This document shows positions 24,711 through 32,815 of a DNA stretch of 34,142 bases, piece after piece. The notes below the pieces were generated by a model. That model ran no database searches. It was not told the DNA's origin and saw only the letters and a program-made list of their open reading frames with translations. The position numbers were made by a program, and so were the translations under genes. Position 1 is the first letter of the stretch; each line of letters begins with the position of its first letter. The stretch is from Bacteroidales bacterium UBA1736 (GTDB lineage: Bacteria; Bacteroidota; Bacteroidia; Bacteroidales; UBA932): assembly GCA_002315825.1 (NCBI GenBank), contig DCIC01000144.1:14480-48621 (forward strand), written 5' to 3'.

Positions 24711-25387
24711 TTGAGTATATTGTCTACCAGGGATTTGATCTTTTGGAATATGGTTTCTGCCGTGAGCATATTCCCATTATTGTCCGAGCAGTCGACGGTG
24801 ATGAAGTTGGGGTCTTCCTTGGCTTGTCTGCGGTATATGTCCCTGACCTTCACCTGGAAATTGATGTCCGCTTCGTGGATATCCTGCTTGCCTTGAAGGT
24901 AATTCCTTTCATCTCCTTCTCTTTGGGAATTCAGACTCTTTTCCACAAATGAAATGGGGACATCCAGAAACAGATTGATATTGGGTCTGGGCAGATTGAA
25001 AGCCCCGTACTCTGTGCTTAGGATCCACTGTCTCAAATCTTCAGCTTCCTTCTCGCTCTCGAGTTTGGCGCACTGGTAGGCGATATTGGAGTAAACATAA
25101 CGGTCCAGCAGTACAATCTTGCCTTCCTCCAGGCATTGGCGGATAAACCCCTGGGATGTGTGTCTGTCTTCTGCAAACAGCAGAGCGACAAGTTGAGGGT
25201 GAACTTTGTCATTGGCTCCGAAATCCCCTCTCAGGAAGCGTGAGATTAGATCTCCATATACCGGGGAATCATATCTTGGGAAATGGATATACTCCATTTG
25301 GGGGCATATCGAGCTGAGATAGGACTTCAGCATTGATACCTGGGTGGATTTTCCGGCCCCGTCAAGGCCTTCCAGAACTATTAGCAT
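24707..25387 (-). CDS. tmk: Thymidylate kinase
   Basis: The product has 226 residues from MLIVLEGLDGAGKSTQ at 25387, which places the P-loop GLDGAGKS at 7-14; the upstream frame adds unconserved residues over a palindrome. The DRYVYSN motif (dTMP/Mg site) and a LID-like arginine-rich stretch (SQREGDERNY) are present. It phosphorylates dTMP to dTDP. It is slightly longer than the E. coli enzyme because of an extended C terminus. It is divergent from folP, with an almost perfect palindrome (25404-25433) 16 bp before its start. Confidence 0.93.
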   Translation of the reverse strand: MLIVLEGLDGAGKSTQVSMLKSYLSSICPQMEYIHFPRYDSPVYGDLISRFLRGDFGANDKVHPQLVALLFAEDRHTSQGFIRQCLEEGKIVLLDRYVYSNIAYQCAKLESEKEAEDLRQWILSTEYGAFNLPRPNINLFLDVPISFVEKSLNSQREGDERNYLQGKQDIHEADINFQVKVRDIYRRQAKEDPNFITVDCSDNNGNMLTAETIFQKIKSLVDNILK

Positions 25388-25403
25388 ACCTGAATCATTA
25401 TTC

Positions 25404-25433
25404 TTAGAAGTTGTTTGGGTAAACAACTTCTTA
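25404..25433. repeat. Palindrome upstream of tmk, copy 2 of a two-copy motif
   Basis: Arms 25404-25416 and 25421-25433 pair at 12 of 13 positions around GGGT, with a perfect 11-bp core. Its right arm is identical, and its left arm nearly so, to the palindrome at 8061-8093 upstream of tatD. Both lie 16-26 bp upstream of a minus-strand start codon. It is suitable as a protein binding site or as an RNA hairpin in the tmk leader. Confidence 0.7.
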
Positions 25434-25452
25434 CAAAACTAACATAAATTTC

Positions 25453-25460
25453 TAAATTTG
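25453..25460 (+). promoter_or_regulatory. -7 box for folP
   Basis: TAAATTTG matches TAnnTTTG exactly and lies 10 bp before the folP ATG (25471). Transcription would begin about 4 nt before the ATG, giving an almost leaderless mRNA. No clear -33 element. Confidence 0.5.
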
Positions 25461-25470
25461 CTGTCAAATT

Positions 25471-26190
25471 ATGGGAACGCAGGTCTCAATAATGGCTATT
25501 TTGAATGCCACTCCGGATTCTTTCTTTGCTCGGAGCCGTTACGATATGTCTATTCTTGACTCCGGAGCTGATATTATAGATATAGGTGCCTGCTCCACCC
25601 GGCCCGGGAGTTCTCCTGTCTCACAAACCGAAGAGTGGATAAGACTGGAACCGGTGCTGAAGGCGGTAAGGGACCGGAAAGTCCCGGGGCTGAGAGTCTC
25701 AATCGATACTTTTTGGTCATCAGTTGCAAAGAAGGCTTTTGACTTGATGGGGGATATCATTGTGAATGATGTCAGTGCGGGCGCCGCCGATCCTCAGATG
25801 CTTCCTTGGGTCGCTTCCCAAGGGATTGAGTATGTGGCTATGTGTAATGACAATGACCCTGCTGCCTTTTTTGACCGTTTTTCTCTTAAGGCTGAGGCCT
25901 TGGGCCTTGATAACTGGATATTGGACCCGGGTTTCGGCTTCGGTAAGACTGTGGAGGAGAATTGGGCTGTCCTTCATTCGCTGGAAAAGCTGAACAGGTT
26001 CTCCCGCAGGATTTTGGTGGGATTGTCCCGCAAAAGTATGATATATCGTCCTCTGGGACTCGGTCCTGATGACGAGAAAACCCTGCGGGAAACCTGCAGG
26101 GCTCAAATTGAAGCAGTCAGAAGAGGAGCTTCGATACTCCGGGTGCACGATGTCGGCGCCGCAAGACTTTCTCTAAGAGGTATTATTTGA
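25471..26190 (+). CDS. folP: Dihydropteroate synthase
   Basis: The product has 239 residues and joins pABA to dihydropterin pyrophosphate in folate synthesis (the sulfonamide target). Motifs: ILNATPDSF (10-18), DIGACSTRPGS (37-47), SIDTF (77-81, with the pterin-binding Asp), IVNDVS (97-102), DPGFGFGKT, GLSRKS, RVHDV. It is short for the family: it begins almost at the first strand, lacking the usual 20-40 residue lead. The loop after TPDSF reads FARSRYD instead of the common SDGG-type loop. The last 8 bp overlap the convergent SGNH hydrolase gene. Confidence 0.93.
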   Translation: MGTQVSIMAILNATPDSFFARSRYDMSILDSGADIIDIGACSTRPGSSPVSQTEEWIRLEPVLKAVRDRKVPGLRVSIDTFWSSVAKKAFDLMGDIIVNDVSAGAADPQMLPWVASQGIEYVAMCNDNDPAAFFDRFSLKAEALGLDNWILDPGFGFGKTVEENWAVLHSLEKLNRFSRRILVGLSRKSMIYRPLGLGPDDEKTLRETCRAQIEAVRRGASILRVHDVGAARLSLRGII

Positions 26191-26845
26191 GATAAGGAAG
26201 GATGATTTCTTCCATTACTTTGTATCCCTCGAGAGTGGGGTGAACTCCATCTGATGCATATTTTGCCGGAAGACCTCCATTTTCGTCCACCATTGCGGAA
26301 TAATAATCGACGTATGGGATATGATGGCTCAGGGCATATTCTTTGAGCATCTTGTTCAGGTCCTTGATGATTTCTGCGGGCTTGATCTCCTTTCTCCAGC
26401 CAAACTCTCTGGAGGGGAGTACGGAACAGATGATGGGCTTGATTTTGTTGGCCTTGGCGAGTTCGCACATTGAAATGACGTTACCCAGAACAATGTTGAT
26501 GTCAACGTATCCGATATTCTGAGCGACATCGTTGGTCCCGGCGAGAATCACAACGTATTTCGGGTGAAGATTGATTACGTCCGGGCGGAATCTGACAAGC
26601 ATCTCACAGGATGTCTGTCCACTGATGCCTCTTCCTGCAAAATTGTGCTCGGTGAAGAAATCCGGATCGGTCCTGTTGCCCCAGTTGTCCGTTATGGAAT
26701 CACCCATAAATACTGCTTTGGGCTTTACTGATATTTCGCTGTTGTTGTTTTGATAACGGTCCGTTCTGGCCCAGTCCTTGGTCTGAGCGTGCAGACTCAT
26801 CGCACTCAATGTGGCGAGCAAGAGGATGCAAGTGAATTTTTTCAT
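26183..26845 (-). CDS. Secreted SGNH/GDSL-type hydrolase
   Basis: The product has 220 residues. A signal peptide (about 1-20, ending SLHAQ) points to the periplasm or outside. The four SGNH blocks are present: FMGDSITDNW with Ser50 nucleophile, the Gly of GRGISGQT, the Asn of ILAGTNDVA, and DGVHPTLEGY with the catalytic Asp-His. Likely an esterase or acetylhydrolase acting on glycans or lipids; substrate unknown. It is divergent from deoD, with a TATATTTG box (26874-26881) upstream on its strand. Confidence 0.9.
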   Translation of the reverse strand: MKKFTCILLLATLSAMSLHAQTKDWARTDRYQNNNSEISVKPKAVFMGDSITDNWGNRTDPDFFTEHNFAGRGISGQTSCEMLVRFRPDVINLHPKYVVILAGTNDVAQNIGYVDINIVLGNVISMCELAKANKIKPIICSVLPSREFGWRKEIKPAEIIKDLNKMLKEYALSHHIPYVDYYSAMVDENGGLPAKYASDGVHPTLEGYKVMEEIILPYLK

Positions 26846-26873
26846 CTGTCAGTCAAATTATTTATCGTTTCTA

Positions 26874-26881
26874 CAAATATA
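26874..26881 (-). promoter_or_regulatory. -7 box for the SGNH hydrolase gene
   Basis: On the minus strand this reads TATATTTG, an exact consensus match, 28 bp before the ATG at 26845. No clear -33 element at the usual spacing. Confidence 0.5.
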
Positions 26882-26902
26882 GTTATTTGCTCTTTTTTTT
26901 GC

Positions 26903-26910
26903 TATTTTTG
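26903..26910 (+). promoter_or_regulatory. -7 box for deoD
   Basis: TATTTTTG matches TAnnTTTG exactly and ends only 7 bp before the deoD ATG at 26918. Transcription from it would begin at or beside the start codon, a leaderless message. Confidence 0.5.
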
Positions 26911-26917
26911 CGTAATT

Positions 26918-27631
26918 ATGAGTAAAGAACAGACTCCGACTCCGCATATCCGCGCCAAGTATGGCGAGATTGCAAAGACCGTCATAATGTCAGGTGATCC
27001 CTTGCGCGCCCGTCTTATGGCTGACAAGTATCTGGAAGATGCCGTTCAGTTTAATGACGTGAGGGCTATGGAGGGATATACCGGTACATATAAGGGCAAA
27101 AGAGTGTCCGTAATGGGACACGGGATGGGGATACCTTCCATCGCGATATACTCTTATGAACTTTTCAATTTCTATGACGTGGAACAGATCGTCCGTGTCG
27201 GCACCTGCGGTTCTTTTTCGGAGAATGTCCCTTTGGGAACGATTCTTCTGGCGCAGGGAGCCTGCACCGATTCCAATTATGCTTCGCAGTATAATTTGCC
27301 CGGACAGTTTTCCCCTCTCGCCGATTACGGTCTGTTGAGGAAGACCTCGGACACGGCTGAGTCAAGAGGCTTGGACTTCCTTGTCGGCAACATTCTGTCC
27401 TCGGATTTCTTTTATGACGCCGGGGGGCGGCAGAAGGATTGGGCCGCTTTCGGAGTGCTCGGCGTGGAGATGGAATCTTTCGCTTTGTATATGAATGCTG
27501 CCGCTGTTGGGAAAAAGGCTTTGTCCATACTTACTGTGACCGATAATCTTGCCACCGGAGAGTCTCAGGACTCCGATCAGAGAAGAAAAGGGCTTGGGAA
27601 CGCCATAGAACTGGCACTTGATCTATTATAA
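26918..27631 (+). CDS. deoD: DeoD-type purine-nucleoside phosphorylase
   Basis: The product has 237 residues, the usual length. Start chosen at MSKEQTPTPHIRAKYGEIA, which aligns the TPHI substrate segment near the N terminus; a longer upstream frame overlaps the divergent hydrolase. Family marks: VIMSGDPLRARLMADKYL (phosphate loop), GYTGTYKGKRVSVMGHGMG, RVGTCGSF, GVEMESFALY and LTVTDNL. It cleaves purine (deoxy)nucleosides with phosphate in salvage. It is followed 18 bp later by the ABC transporter gene. Confidence 0.95.
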   Translation: MSKEQTPTPHIRAKYGEIAKTVIMSGDPLRARLMADKYLEDAVQFNDVRAMEGYTGTYKGKRVSVMGHGMGIPSIAIYSYELFNFYDVEQIVRVGTCGSFSENVPLGTILLAQGACTDSNYASQYNLPGQFSPLADYGLLRKTSDTAESRGLDFLVGNILSSDFFYDAGGRQKDWAAFGVLGVEMESFALYMNAAAVGKKALSILTVTDNLATGESQDSDQRRKGLGNAIELALDLL

Positions 27632-27649
27632 ATCTGAAACAACGAACTT

Positions 27650-30556
27650 ATGAACGATATAGTACTATCCAGTCTGCTTAATCTTTTCGCCCTCTTTGGA
27701 TCCAAGAGAGGCATTTCCAAGGAAGATTCACTTGCACACGTGCTCAATTTCCTCCGGTCATATTCCGGAATCCGCGATGTGCAGCCGTATGTGACATTGT
27801 TTGAGGATCTGTCATCGTATTATTCGGATTTCCCCGAACTTGACATCGAAAATGTAATCGAGGGCATCTGCCAGAAGCTCAAGGGACAACTCCCGCGCAA
27901 TTCGCAGGGTGGATTCCTGCTGAGGATTGTGGAGTTCTGCAACTCCAATCACGACACTTTCGATCCTTCCGATCCGCTGATCCGCAAGATTGTGAGTGCG
28001 TTCGAAATCCCCGAATGGGTCTATAAGGATTATATTGATTTCGTTACTGCGGTACCCGGAGATGATGTTCTTGTCATCGAGCTTGAGAAAGGCAAGGGCG
28101 TTCTCAAGACCTTGTACTTGCAGGAGTACAATTATTTGGTGTTTACCTACCTTGGCGATGAGGTGGTGCTGATGAACGATATCCCTGTGGTGAGCGGGAT
28201 GTATCAGATGTGGCAGCAGAGCGGTGTGCTCAAGGTCCACGCTCTGGTCCCTATGTACTACTCATCGATAATGAAGATGTACGACAGGACTCCTGTCGGG
28301 GAGGCGTTCGATCTTTGCGGACGAGACATCAACTTCCGTTTCCAGCAGGGAGGGGACAATGGTATGCACAATCTCAGCTTCACTCTTCACAGCGGGGAGC
28401 TGGTTGCGATTATGGGAGGCAGCGGTGTTGGAAAATCAACGCTCCTTTCGCTTTTGAACGGCAATCTCAAGCCGCAGGAGGGAAGCATAACAATCAACGG
28501 GCACGACATCAGTGAGCCGGCGGCAAAGGCCCATATCGGCTTTGTGCCTCAGGATGACCTGTTGATTGAGGAACTGACCGTGTATCAGAATCTCTGGTTT
28601 ACTGCAAAATTGTGCTTTGACAGGATGCCTGACGCCGAGATAGATTCCAAGGTTATGGAAGTCCTCTCTCAGCTTGGCCTTTCCGCCGCAAAGGATCTCA
28701 AGGTGGGCTCTCCTATGAACAAATCGATTTCCGGAGGACAGCGCAAGAGACTGAACATTGCCCTTGAGCTTATCCGTGAGCCGGCCATTCTTTTCCTTGA
28801 TGAGCCTACATCCGGCTTGTCTTCGGCTGATACCGAGAATGTGATCAACCTTCTCAAGGCACAGACCTGCAAGGGAAGACTCGTGGTCGTGAATATCCAC
28901 CAGCCTTCTTCCGATGTTTACAAGCTGTTTGACCGTCTTTGGCTTCTTGACAAGGGAGGATATCCTGTGTTTGACGGCAATCCCATCGAAGCTATATCTT
29001 ATTTCAAGACAGCTGCAAATTATGCTGATTCCGCAGGTACCGCCTGTCCCAGCTGCGGTAATGTCAATCCCGAGATTGTTCTCAATATCATAGACGAAAA
29101 GGCGCTGGATACCTCCGGCAAATTGTCAGAGCGCAGAAAATGGACTCCTCAGGAGTGGCACGAGCTGTATCTGAAAAATCGTGAAGAGCAGCAGGAACCT
29201 CAAGTCAGCGATGTTCCTCCCACAGACCAGAAACGCCCGAGCATCCTTAAGCAGATGAGCATTTTCTTCAAGAGAAATGTCAGCTCGAAGATAACCAATC
29301 TCCAGTATGTTCTGGTTACTCTTTTCGAGGCTCCGGTATTGGCTGCAATCTGTGCATTCCTGACCAAATATACTCCCGACGGCGGCACATACTCCATTAT
29401 GGAGAATAAGAACCTTGTGTCCTACTTCTTTATGGCCATCATCGTGGCAATCTTCCTGGGTATGTCCGGAAGCGCTGAGGAGATTATCAAGGACAGGGTG
29501 CTTTTGAAGCGGGAGAAATTCCTTCGTCTGTCCTATGGAAGTTATATTACATCCAAGATATTGTATATGGGAGTTGTATGTCTGATTCAGACACTACTTT
29601 TCATATTGGTCGGCAATAGTATAATGGGACTTCACGGACTGTTCTGGGTGTGGTGGATGATATTGTTCATCTCGGCTTTCCTGTCCAGTCTGATAGGACT
29701 TCTGCTGTCTCAGTGTATGAATTCAGTCGTGGCCATATATATTACTATTCCGCTTCTGCTGATTCCTCAGATTTTGCTTTGCGGCCTTGTTGTGAAATTC
29801 GATGACCTCAATCCCGGCAGCGAAACCGGCAATGTGCCGATCATCGGGGATTTCATTCCTTCCCGCTGGTCGTACGAGGCCCTTGCCGTAGCCAATTTCA
29901 GTATGAATGCCTATGAGAAGGAAATATATGCTCAGGACAGGGACAAATACACAAATATGTATTTTTCCAATGCCTTCCTTTATGAGCTTGAGGCTCAGTT
30001 GGAACAGAGGCAGGATGAGAATCTGAGGTCCGATAAGGAGGAAAATCCCAAGCATCTGGAAATCATCAAGACGGAGCTTTCTTACCTTACGGGGGTATGT
30101 AATGCTGAACCCTATTCCGGAGACTGGTCGTATGAATCAGTCCACGAATATCTCGAGACGCTCAAATCGTACCTGAATAATCTGAGCAACAAGACCACTC
30201 TTGCAATTGACCGCCAGTTGTCCGCATATATCAGAGAGAATGGAAAAGATCAGTTGTCCGCCCTGAAGCGTGACAACTACAACATTCAGTTGGAGAATCT
30301 TGTTCTCAACCGCGAGACCAACCATATGTATATGGTAAGAGGTACACACATTGTCCCTCGAAGCGGTTATATTTTCCTCACGCCGAGAAGCAAAAATGGA
30401 CGGGCTCCTTTCTACAGCGGAGTGAAGGTTATGGGAAGCAGGGAGATACCTACCTTGTGGTTTAATGTGGGCGTTCTTCTTTTGATGTGCGTTCTGATAG
30501 GGGTTTGTCTATACAGTGACATTCCCGGCAAATATGTCAGGACCGAGAAGAATTGA
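27650..30556 (+). CDS. ABCG-like ABC transporter: ATP-binding and ABC-2 membrane domains in one chain
   Basis: The product has 968 residues. Residues about 1-130 are a helical N-terminal domain, somewhat TerB-like. An FHA-like or linker part follows to about 220. The nucleotide-binding domain spans about 225-450: Walker A GGSGVGKST (about 257), signature SISGGQRKR (about 360), Walker B ILFLDEPTSG (about 382), H-loop NIHQPSSD. A CPSCGNVNP cysteine motif lies near 465. Membrane helices of the ABC-2 type occupy about 560-725, followed by a long polar helical region (about 750-890) and a last helix near 940-960. Order (ATPase before membrane) is as in ABCG half-transporters. Substrate unknown. 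Confidence 0.85.
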   Translation: MNDIVLSSLLNLFALFGSKRGISKEDSLAHVLNFLRSYSGIRDVQPYVTLFEDLSSYYSDFPELDIENVIEGICQKLKGQLPRNSQGGFLLRIVEFCNSNHDTFDPSDPLIRKIVSAFEIPEWVYKDYIDFVTAVPGDDVLVIELEKGKGVLKTLYLQEYNYLVFTYLGDEVVLMNDIPVVSGMYQMWQQSGVLKVHALVPMYYSSIMKMYDRTPVGEAFDLCGRDINFRFQQGGDNGMHNLSFTLHSGELVAIMGGSGVGKSTLLSLLNGNLKPQEGSITINGHDISEPAAKAHIGFVPQDDLLIEELTVYQNLWFTAKLCFDRMPDAEIDSKVMEVLSQLGLSAAKDLKVGSPMNKSISGGQRKRLNIALELIREPAILFLDEPTSGLSSADTENVINLLKAQTCKGRLVVVNIHQPSSDVYKLFDRLWLLDKGGYPVFDGNPIEAISYFKTAANYADSAGTACPSCGNVNPEIVLNIIDEKALDTSGKLSERRKWTPQEWHELYLKNREEQQEPQVSDVPPTDQKRPSILKQMSIFFKRNVSSKITNLQYVLVTLFEAPVLAAICAFLTKYTPDGGTYSIMENKNLVSYFFMAIIVAIFLGMSGSAEEIIKDRVLLKREKFLRLSYGSYITSKILYMGVVCLIQTLLFILVGNSIMGLHGLFWVWWMILFISAFLSSLIGLLLSQCMNSVVAIYITIPLLLIPQILLCGLVVKFDDLNPGSETGNVPIIGDFIPSRWSYEALAVANFSMNAYEKEIYAQDRDKYTNMYFSNAFLYELEAQLEQRQDENLRSDKEENPKHLEIIKTELSYLTGVCNAEPYSGDWSYESVHEYLETLKSYLNNLSNKTTLAIDRQLSAYIRENGKDQLSALKRDNYNIQLENLVLNRETNHMYMVRGTHIVPRSGYIFLTPRSKNGRAPFYSGVKVMGSREIPTLWFNVGVLLLMCVLIGVCLYSDIPGKYVRTEKN

Positions 30557-30576
30557 TGCAATTTTTCGCTTCCTAT

Positions 30577-30607
30577 TTTGTAAGGTTGAGGAAAATTATT
30601 ATATTTG
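30577..30607 (+). promoter_or_regulatory. Consensus Bacteroidetes promoter for the 273-residue lipoprotein
   Basis: TTTG at 30577-30580, a 19-bp spacer, then TATATTTG at 30600-30607: full -33 and -7 consensus at canonical spacing. Expected start near 30614, leaving a leader of about 28 nt rich in A and T before the ATG at 30642. It is the clearest promoter in the window. Confidence 0.8.
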
Positions 30608-30641
30608 CGCGTTATAGGATAATAATTTAATAATTAATATA

Positions 30642-31463
30642 ATGAAAAAACTCGTAGTTATCGCTCTCGCTCTTGCAATGGTGGCTGTGCCTTCCTGCAA
30701 GAATCAGAACAAAAAGGCAGAGGATGGCTCTGCTCAGAAAGAAATCAGCTTGAAGGAGCAGTATGCAACAGAGGATCTCAAGATCAATGTTCAGAATCTT
30801 ATCGAATCTGCAAAGCAACTTAAGCCCGCTCCTTTCGTTTCAAAGGAAGACGGTGGTAAAATATCTCTTACAGCAAAAGAGAAGATGGTCAAGCCTGAGT
30901 ATCTCCTTGATCTCAATGTAGCCAATGACCTTGTAACTCTTTCACAGAAGTACCGCGCTATCGCTATGTACACTGTTGACCAGAAGATTGCAAAGCTGTA
31001 CGATATCCCTACCGATTCTTATAAGTCAACAATGAGCAAGCTCCTTGTTGATATCAACGATTCTGCACTCAAGGATTTCTCTGAGGCTGATTTCACCACA
31101 AACGAGGGTTCACAGGAGGCTATCAAGAAGCTTGTGGACGCTGAGTATGACGCAGACCGCGCCAACTTCCTTTGGGAGTCTGTAGCTGCCAGCCTTGTTG
31201 AGCAGGTTTACATTATGACTCAGAATATTGACAAGTTCCTCCCTATGTTTGACGATCAGGTCGCTTCTGACCTTACATACAATTTCGTATGTGTTCACGA
31301 GGGTATTATGTCAATGCAGGAGTTCTATCCCGATCTCGAGGCTCTCAATGCAGCAATGCTTCCTCTTTATGTAATCAATGCTATCAGCGTTGACCAGCTC
31401 AAGGATCAGCTTATCGAGCTCAAGGGCGAAATCGAGGCAGTTCGTTTCATCCTTCTCAAGTAA
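30642..31463 (+). CDS. Conserved-looking lipoprotein of unknown function
   Basis: The product has 273 residues. The signal peptide ends VAVPSC, with Cys19 lipidated, followed by a Lys/Asn-rich linker. The mature part is acidic and helical with repeated hydrophobic heptads (VKNLIESAKQLKPAPF-like N-terminal segment, DQLKDQLIELKGEIEAVRFILLK at the end). No known catalytic motif was recognised. A strong promoter and terminator frame it as a single-gene unit, and its regular codon choice suggests high expression. Likely attached to the inner or outer membrane. Confidence 0.75.
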   Translation: MKKLVVIALALAMVAVPSCKNQNKKAEDGSAQKEISLKEQYATEDLKINVQNLIESAKQLKPAPFVSKEDGGKISLTAKEKMVKPEYLLDLNVANDLVTLSQKYRAIAMYTVDQKIAKLYDIPTDSYKSTMSKLLVDINDSALKDFSEADFTTNEGSQEAIKKLVDAEYDADRANFLWESVAASLVEQVYIMTQNIDKFLPMFDDQVASDLTYNFVCVHEGIMSMQEFYPDLEALNAAMLPLYVINAISVDQLKDQLIELKGEIEAVRFILLK

Positions 31464-31482
31464 TCAGAGATTTTATATAAAT

Positions 31483-31526
31483 AAAGATGGTGACTATCAG
31501 TCTATCGACTTTTAGTCACCATCTTT
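31483..31526 (+). terminator. Intrinsic terminator after the lipoprotein gene
   Basis: Perfect 14-bp arms (31483-31496 and 31513-31526) surround a 16-base loop, followed by TTTTTT-type sequence on the plus strand. The minus strand is A/T-rich after the stem as well, so it can also serve the convergent purT gene. Confidence 0.88.
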
Positions 31527-31534
31527 TTTGTTTT

Positions 31535-31555
31535 GCTCCCGATTATCGGGGGAGC
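31535..31555 (-). terminator. Second hairpin spanning the purT stop codon
   Basis: GCTCCC (31535-31540) pairs with GGGAGC (31550-31555), and an alternative inner CCCGA/TCGGG pairing surrounds the purT stop codon (31543-31545). On the minus strand a run of A, not U, follows, so on its own it is more a 3' end structure than a terminator. It lies just before the stronger hairpin at 31483-31526. Confidence 0.4.
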
Positions 31556-32733
31556 ATCTCAACCTTCAATTTTGCGTAAGCTCTTTCAGCCTTCTGGAGA
31601 GACTTCTCGACATCTGTGTCAGTCGCGAGAATTACTCCGTAGCGACGATGTCCCTTGACCTCAGGCTTGCCGAAAAGACGTATCTGGACGCCGGGCTCAC
31701 TGAGAATGTCCTCCAGCCCGCTGAATACAACCTTGTCAGTGTCACCTTCAACCACGATAGCCTTCGAAGCTCCGGCTCCGAAATACCTGATTTCGGGAAG
31801 AGGAAGACCGAGAATAGCTCTGGCGTGGATGGCAAACTCGCTCAAATCCTGAGTGATCATAGTAACCATACCCGTGTCGTGAGGTCTGGGGGAAACTTCA
31901 GAGAAGATAACTTCATCTCCTTTGACGAACATCTCCACGCCAAAGATTCCATAACCGCCGAGCGCACCGGTAATAGTTTTTGCAATATTCTGAGCCTTAG
32001 CTATAGCGTCATCGGTCATAGGCTGAGGCTGCCAACTCTCACGGTAGTCTCCGTTCACCTGATGGTGACCGATGGGCTTCAGAGTGGTGGTGCCGTCACA
32101 GTGGCGTACGGTAAGCATTGTGATCTCGTAATCAAAGTCAACAAAGCCCTCGACGATAACTCTGCCTGCTCCGGCCCTTCCGCCTTCCTGAGCCTCGTTC
32201 CAGGCCGGGTCAATGTCGTCCTTTGTCTTGACAGTACTCTGTCCGTGACCTGACGAACTCATAATGGGCTTGACTACGCAAGGTATGCCAATCTCTTCGA
32301 TGGCTTTGTCGAATTCCTCACGGTTGTCTGCAAATTTATATCTTGCGGTAGGCAGACCGAGCTTCTCCGCTGCCAGACGTCTGATGCCTTCGCGGTTCAT
32401 AGTCAGGAGAACGGCATTGGCCGTAGGGATGACATTGAATCCTTCTTTCTCGAGCTCTACCAGAGTGGGGGTGGCTATCGCCTCCACTTCGGGAATAATG
32501 TAATCGGGCTTTTCTGATTCGATTATTTCACGAAGTTTCTCTCCATCCAGCATATTGATGACATAATGCCTGTGGGCTACCTGCATTGCGGGTGCGTTGG
32601 CGTAGCGGTCAACAGCAATCACTTCAACTCCATAGCGCTGAAGCTCCATTACCACTTCTTTTCCGAGTTCTCCACTGCCGAGAAGCATAGCTTTTCTGGC
32701 AACGGGAGTAAGGGGTGATCCTATTTTTATCAT
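31543..32733 (-). CDS. purT: Formate-dependent phosphoribosylglycinamide formyltransferase 2
   Basis: The product has 396 residues from MIKIGSPLTPVARKAMLLG at 32733. PurT uses formate and ATP to formylate GAR in purine synthesis. The ATP-grasp features are clear: LLGSGELGKEV, EAIATPTL, TMNREGIRRLAAE, CVKPIMSSSGHGQS, GRAGAGRVIVE, FGVEMFVKGDEVIFSEVSPRPHDTG and QIRLFGKPEV. The length and motif order match the E. coli enzyme. It is divergent from the metallophosphoesterase gene; a TAACTTTG box on its strand lies at 32761-32768. Confidence 0.96.
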   Translation of the reverse strand: MIKIGSPLTPVARKAMLLGSGELGKEVVMELQRYGVEVIAVDRYANAPAMQVAHRHYVINMLDGEKLREIIESEKPDYIIPEVEAIATPTLVELEKEGFNVIPTANAVLLTMNREGIRRLAAEKLGLPTARYKFADNREEFDKAIEEIGIPCVVKPIMSSSGHGQSTVKTKDDIDPAWNEAQEGGRAGAGRVIVEGFVDFDYEITMLTVRHCDGTTTLKPIGHHQVNGDYRESWQPQPMTDDAIAKAQNIAKTITGALGGYGIFGVEMFVKGDEVIFSEVSPRPHDTGMVTMITQDLSEFAIHARAILGLPLPEIRYFGAGASKAIVVEGDTDKVVFSGLEDILSEPGVQIRLFGKPEVKGHRRYGVILATDTDVEKSLQKAERAYAKLKVEMLPR

Positions 32734-32760
32734 AATAAATGTTTGGGTGAATACTGAGAA

Positions 32761-32768
32761 CAAAGTTA
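32761..32768 (-). promoter_or_regulatory. -7 box for purT
   Basis: On the minus strand this reads TAACTTTG, an exact TAnnTTTG match, 27 bp before the ATG at 32733. No clear -33 element. Confidence 0.5.
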
Positions 32769-32791
32769 AGGAATAATAGTGGAACTTTTCG

Positions 32792-32799
32792 TATATTTG
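32792..32799 (+). promoter_or_regulatory. -7 box for the metallophosphoesterase-folE pair
   Basis: TATATTTG matches TAnnTTTG exactly and ends 16 bp before the ATG at 32816, implying a leader of about 10 nt. Confidence 0.55.
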
Positions 32800-32815
32800 T
32801 TAAAATTGATTCAAA

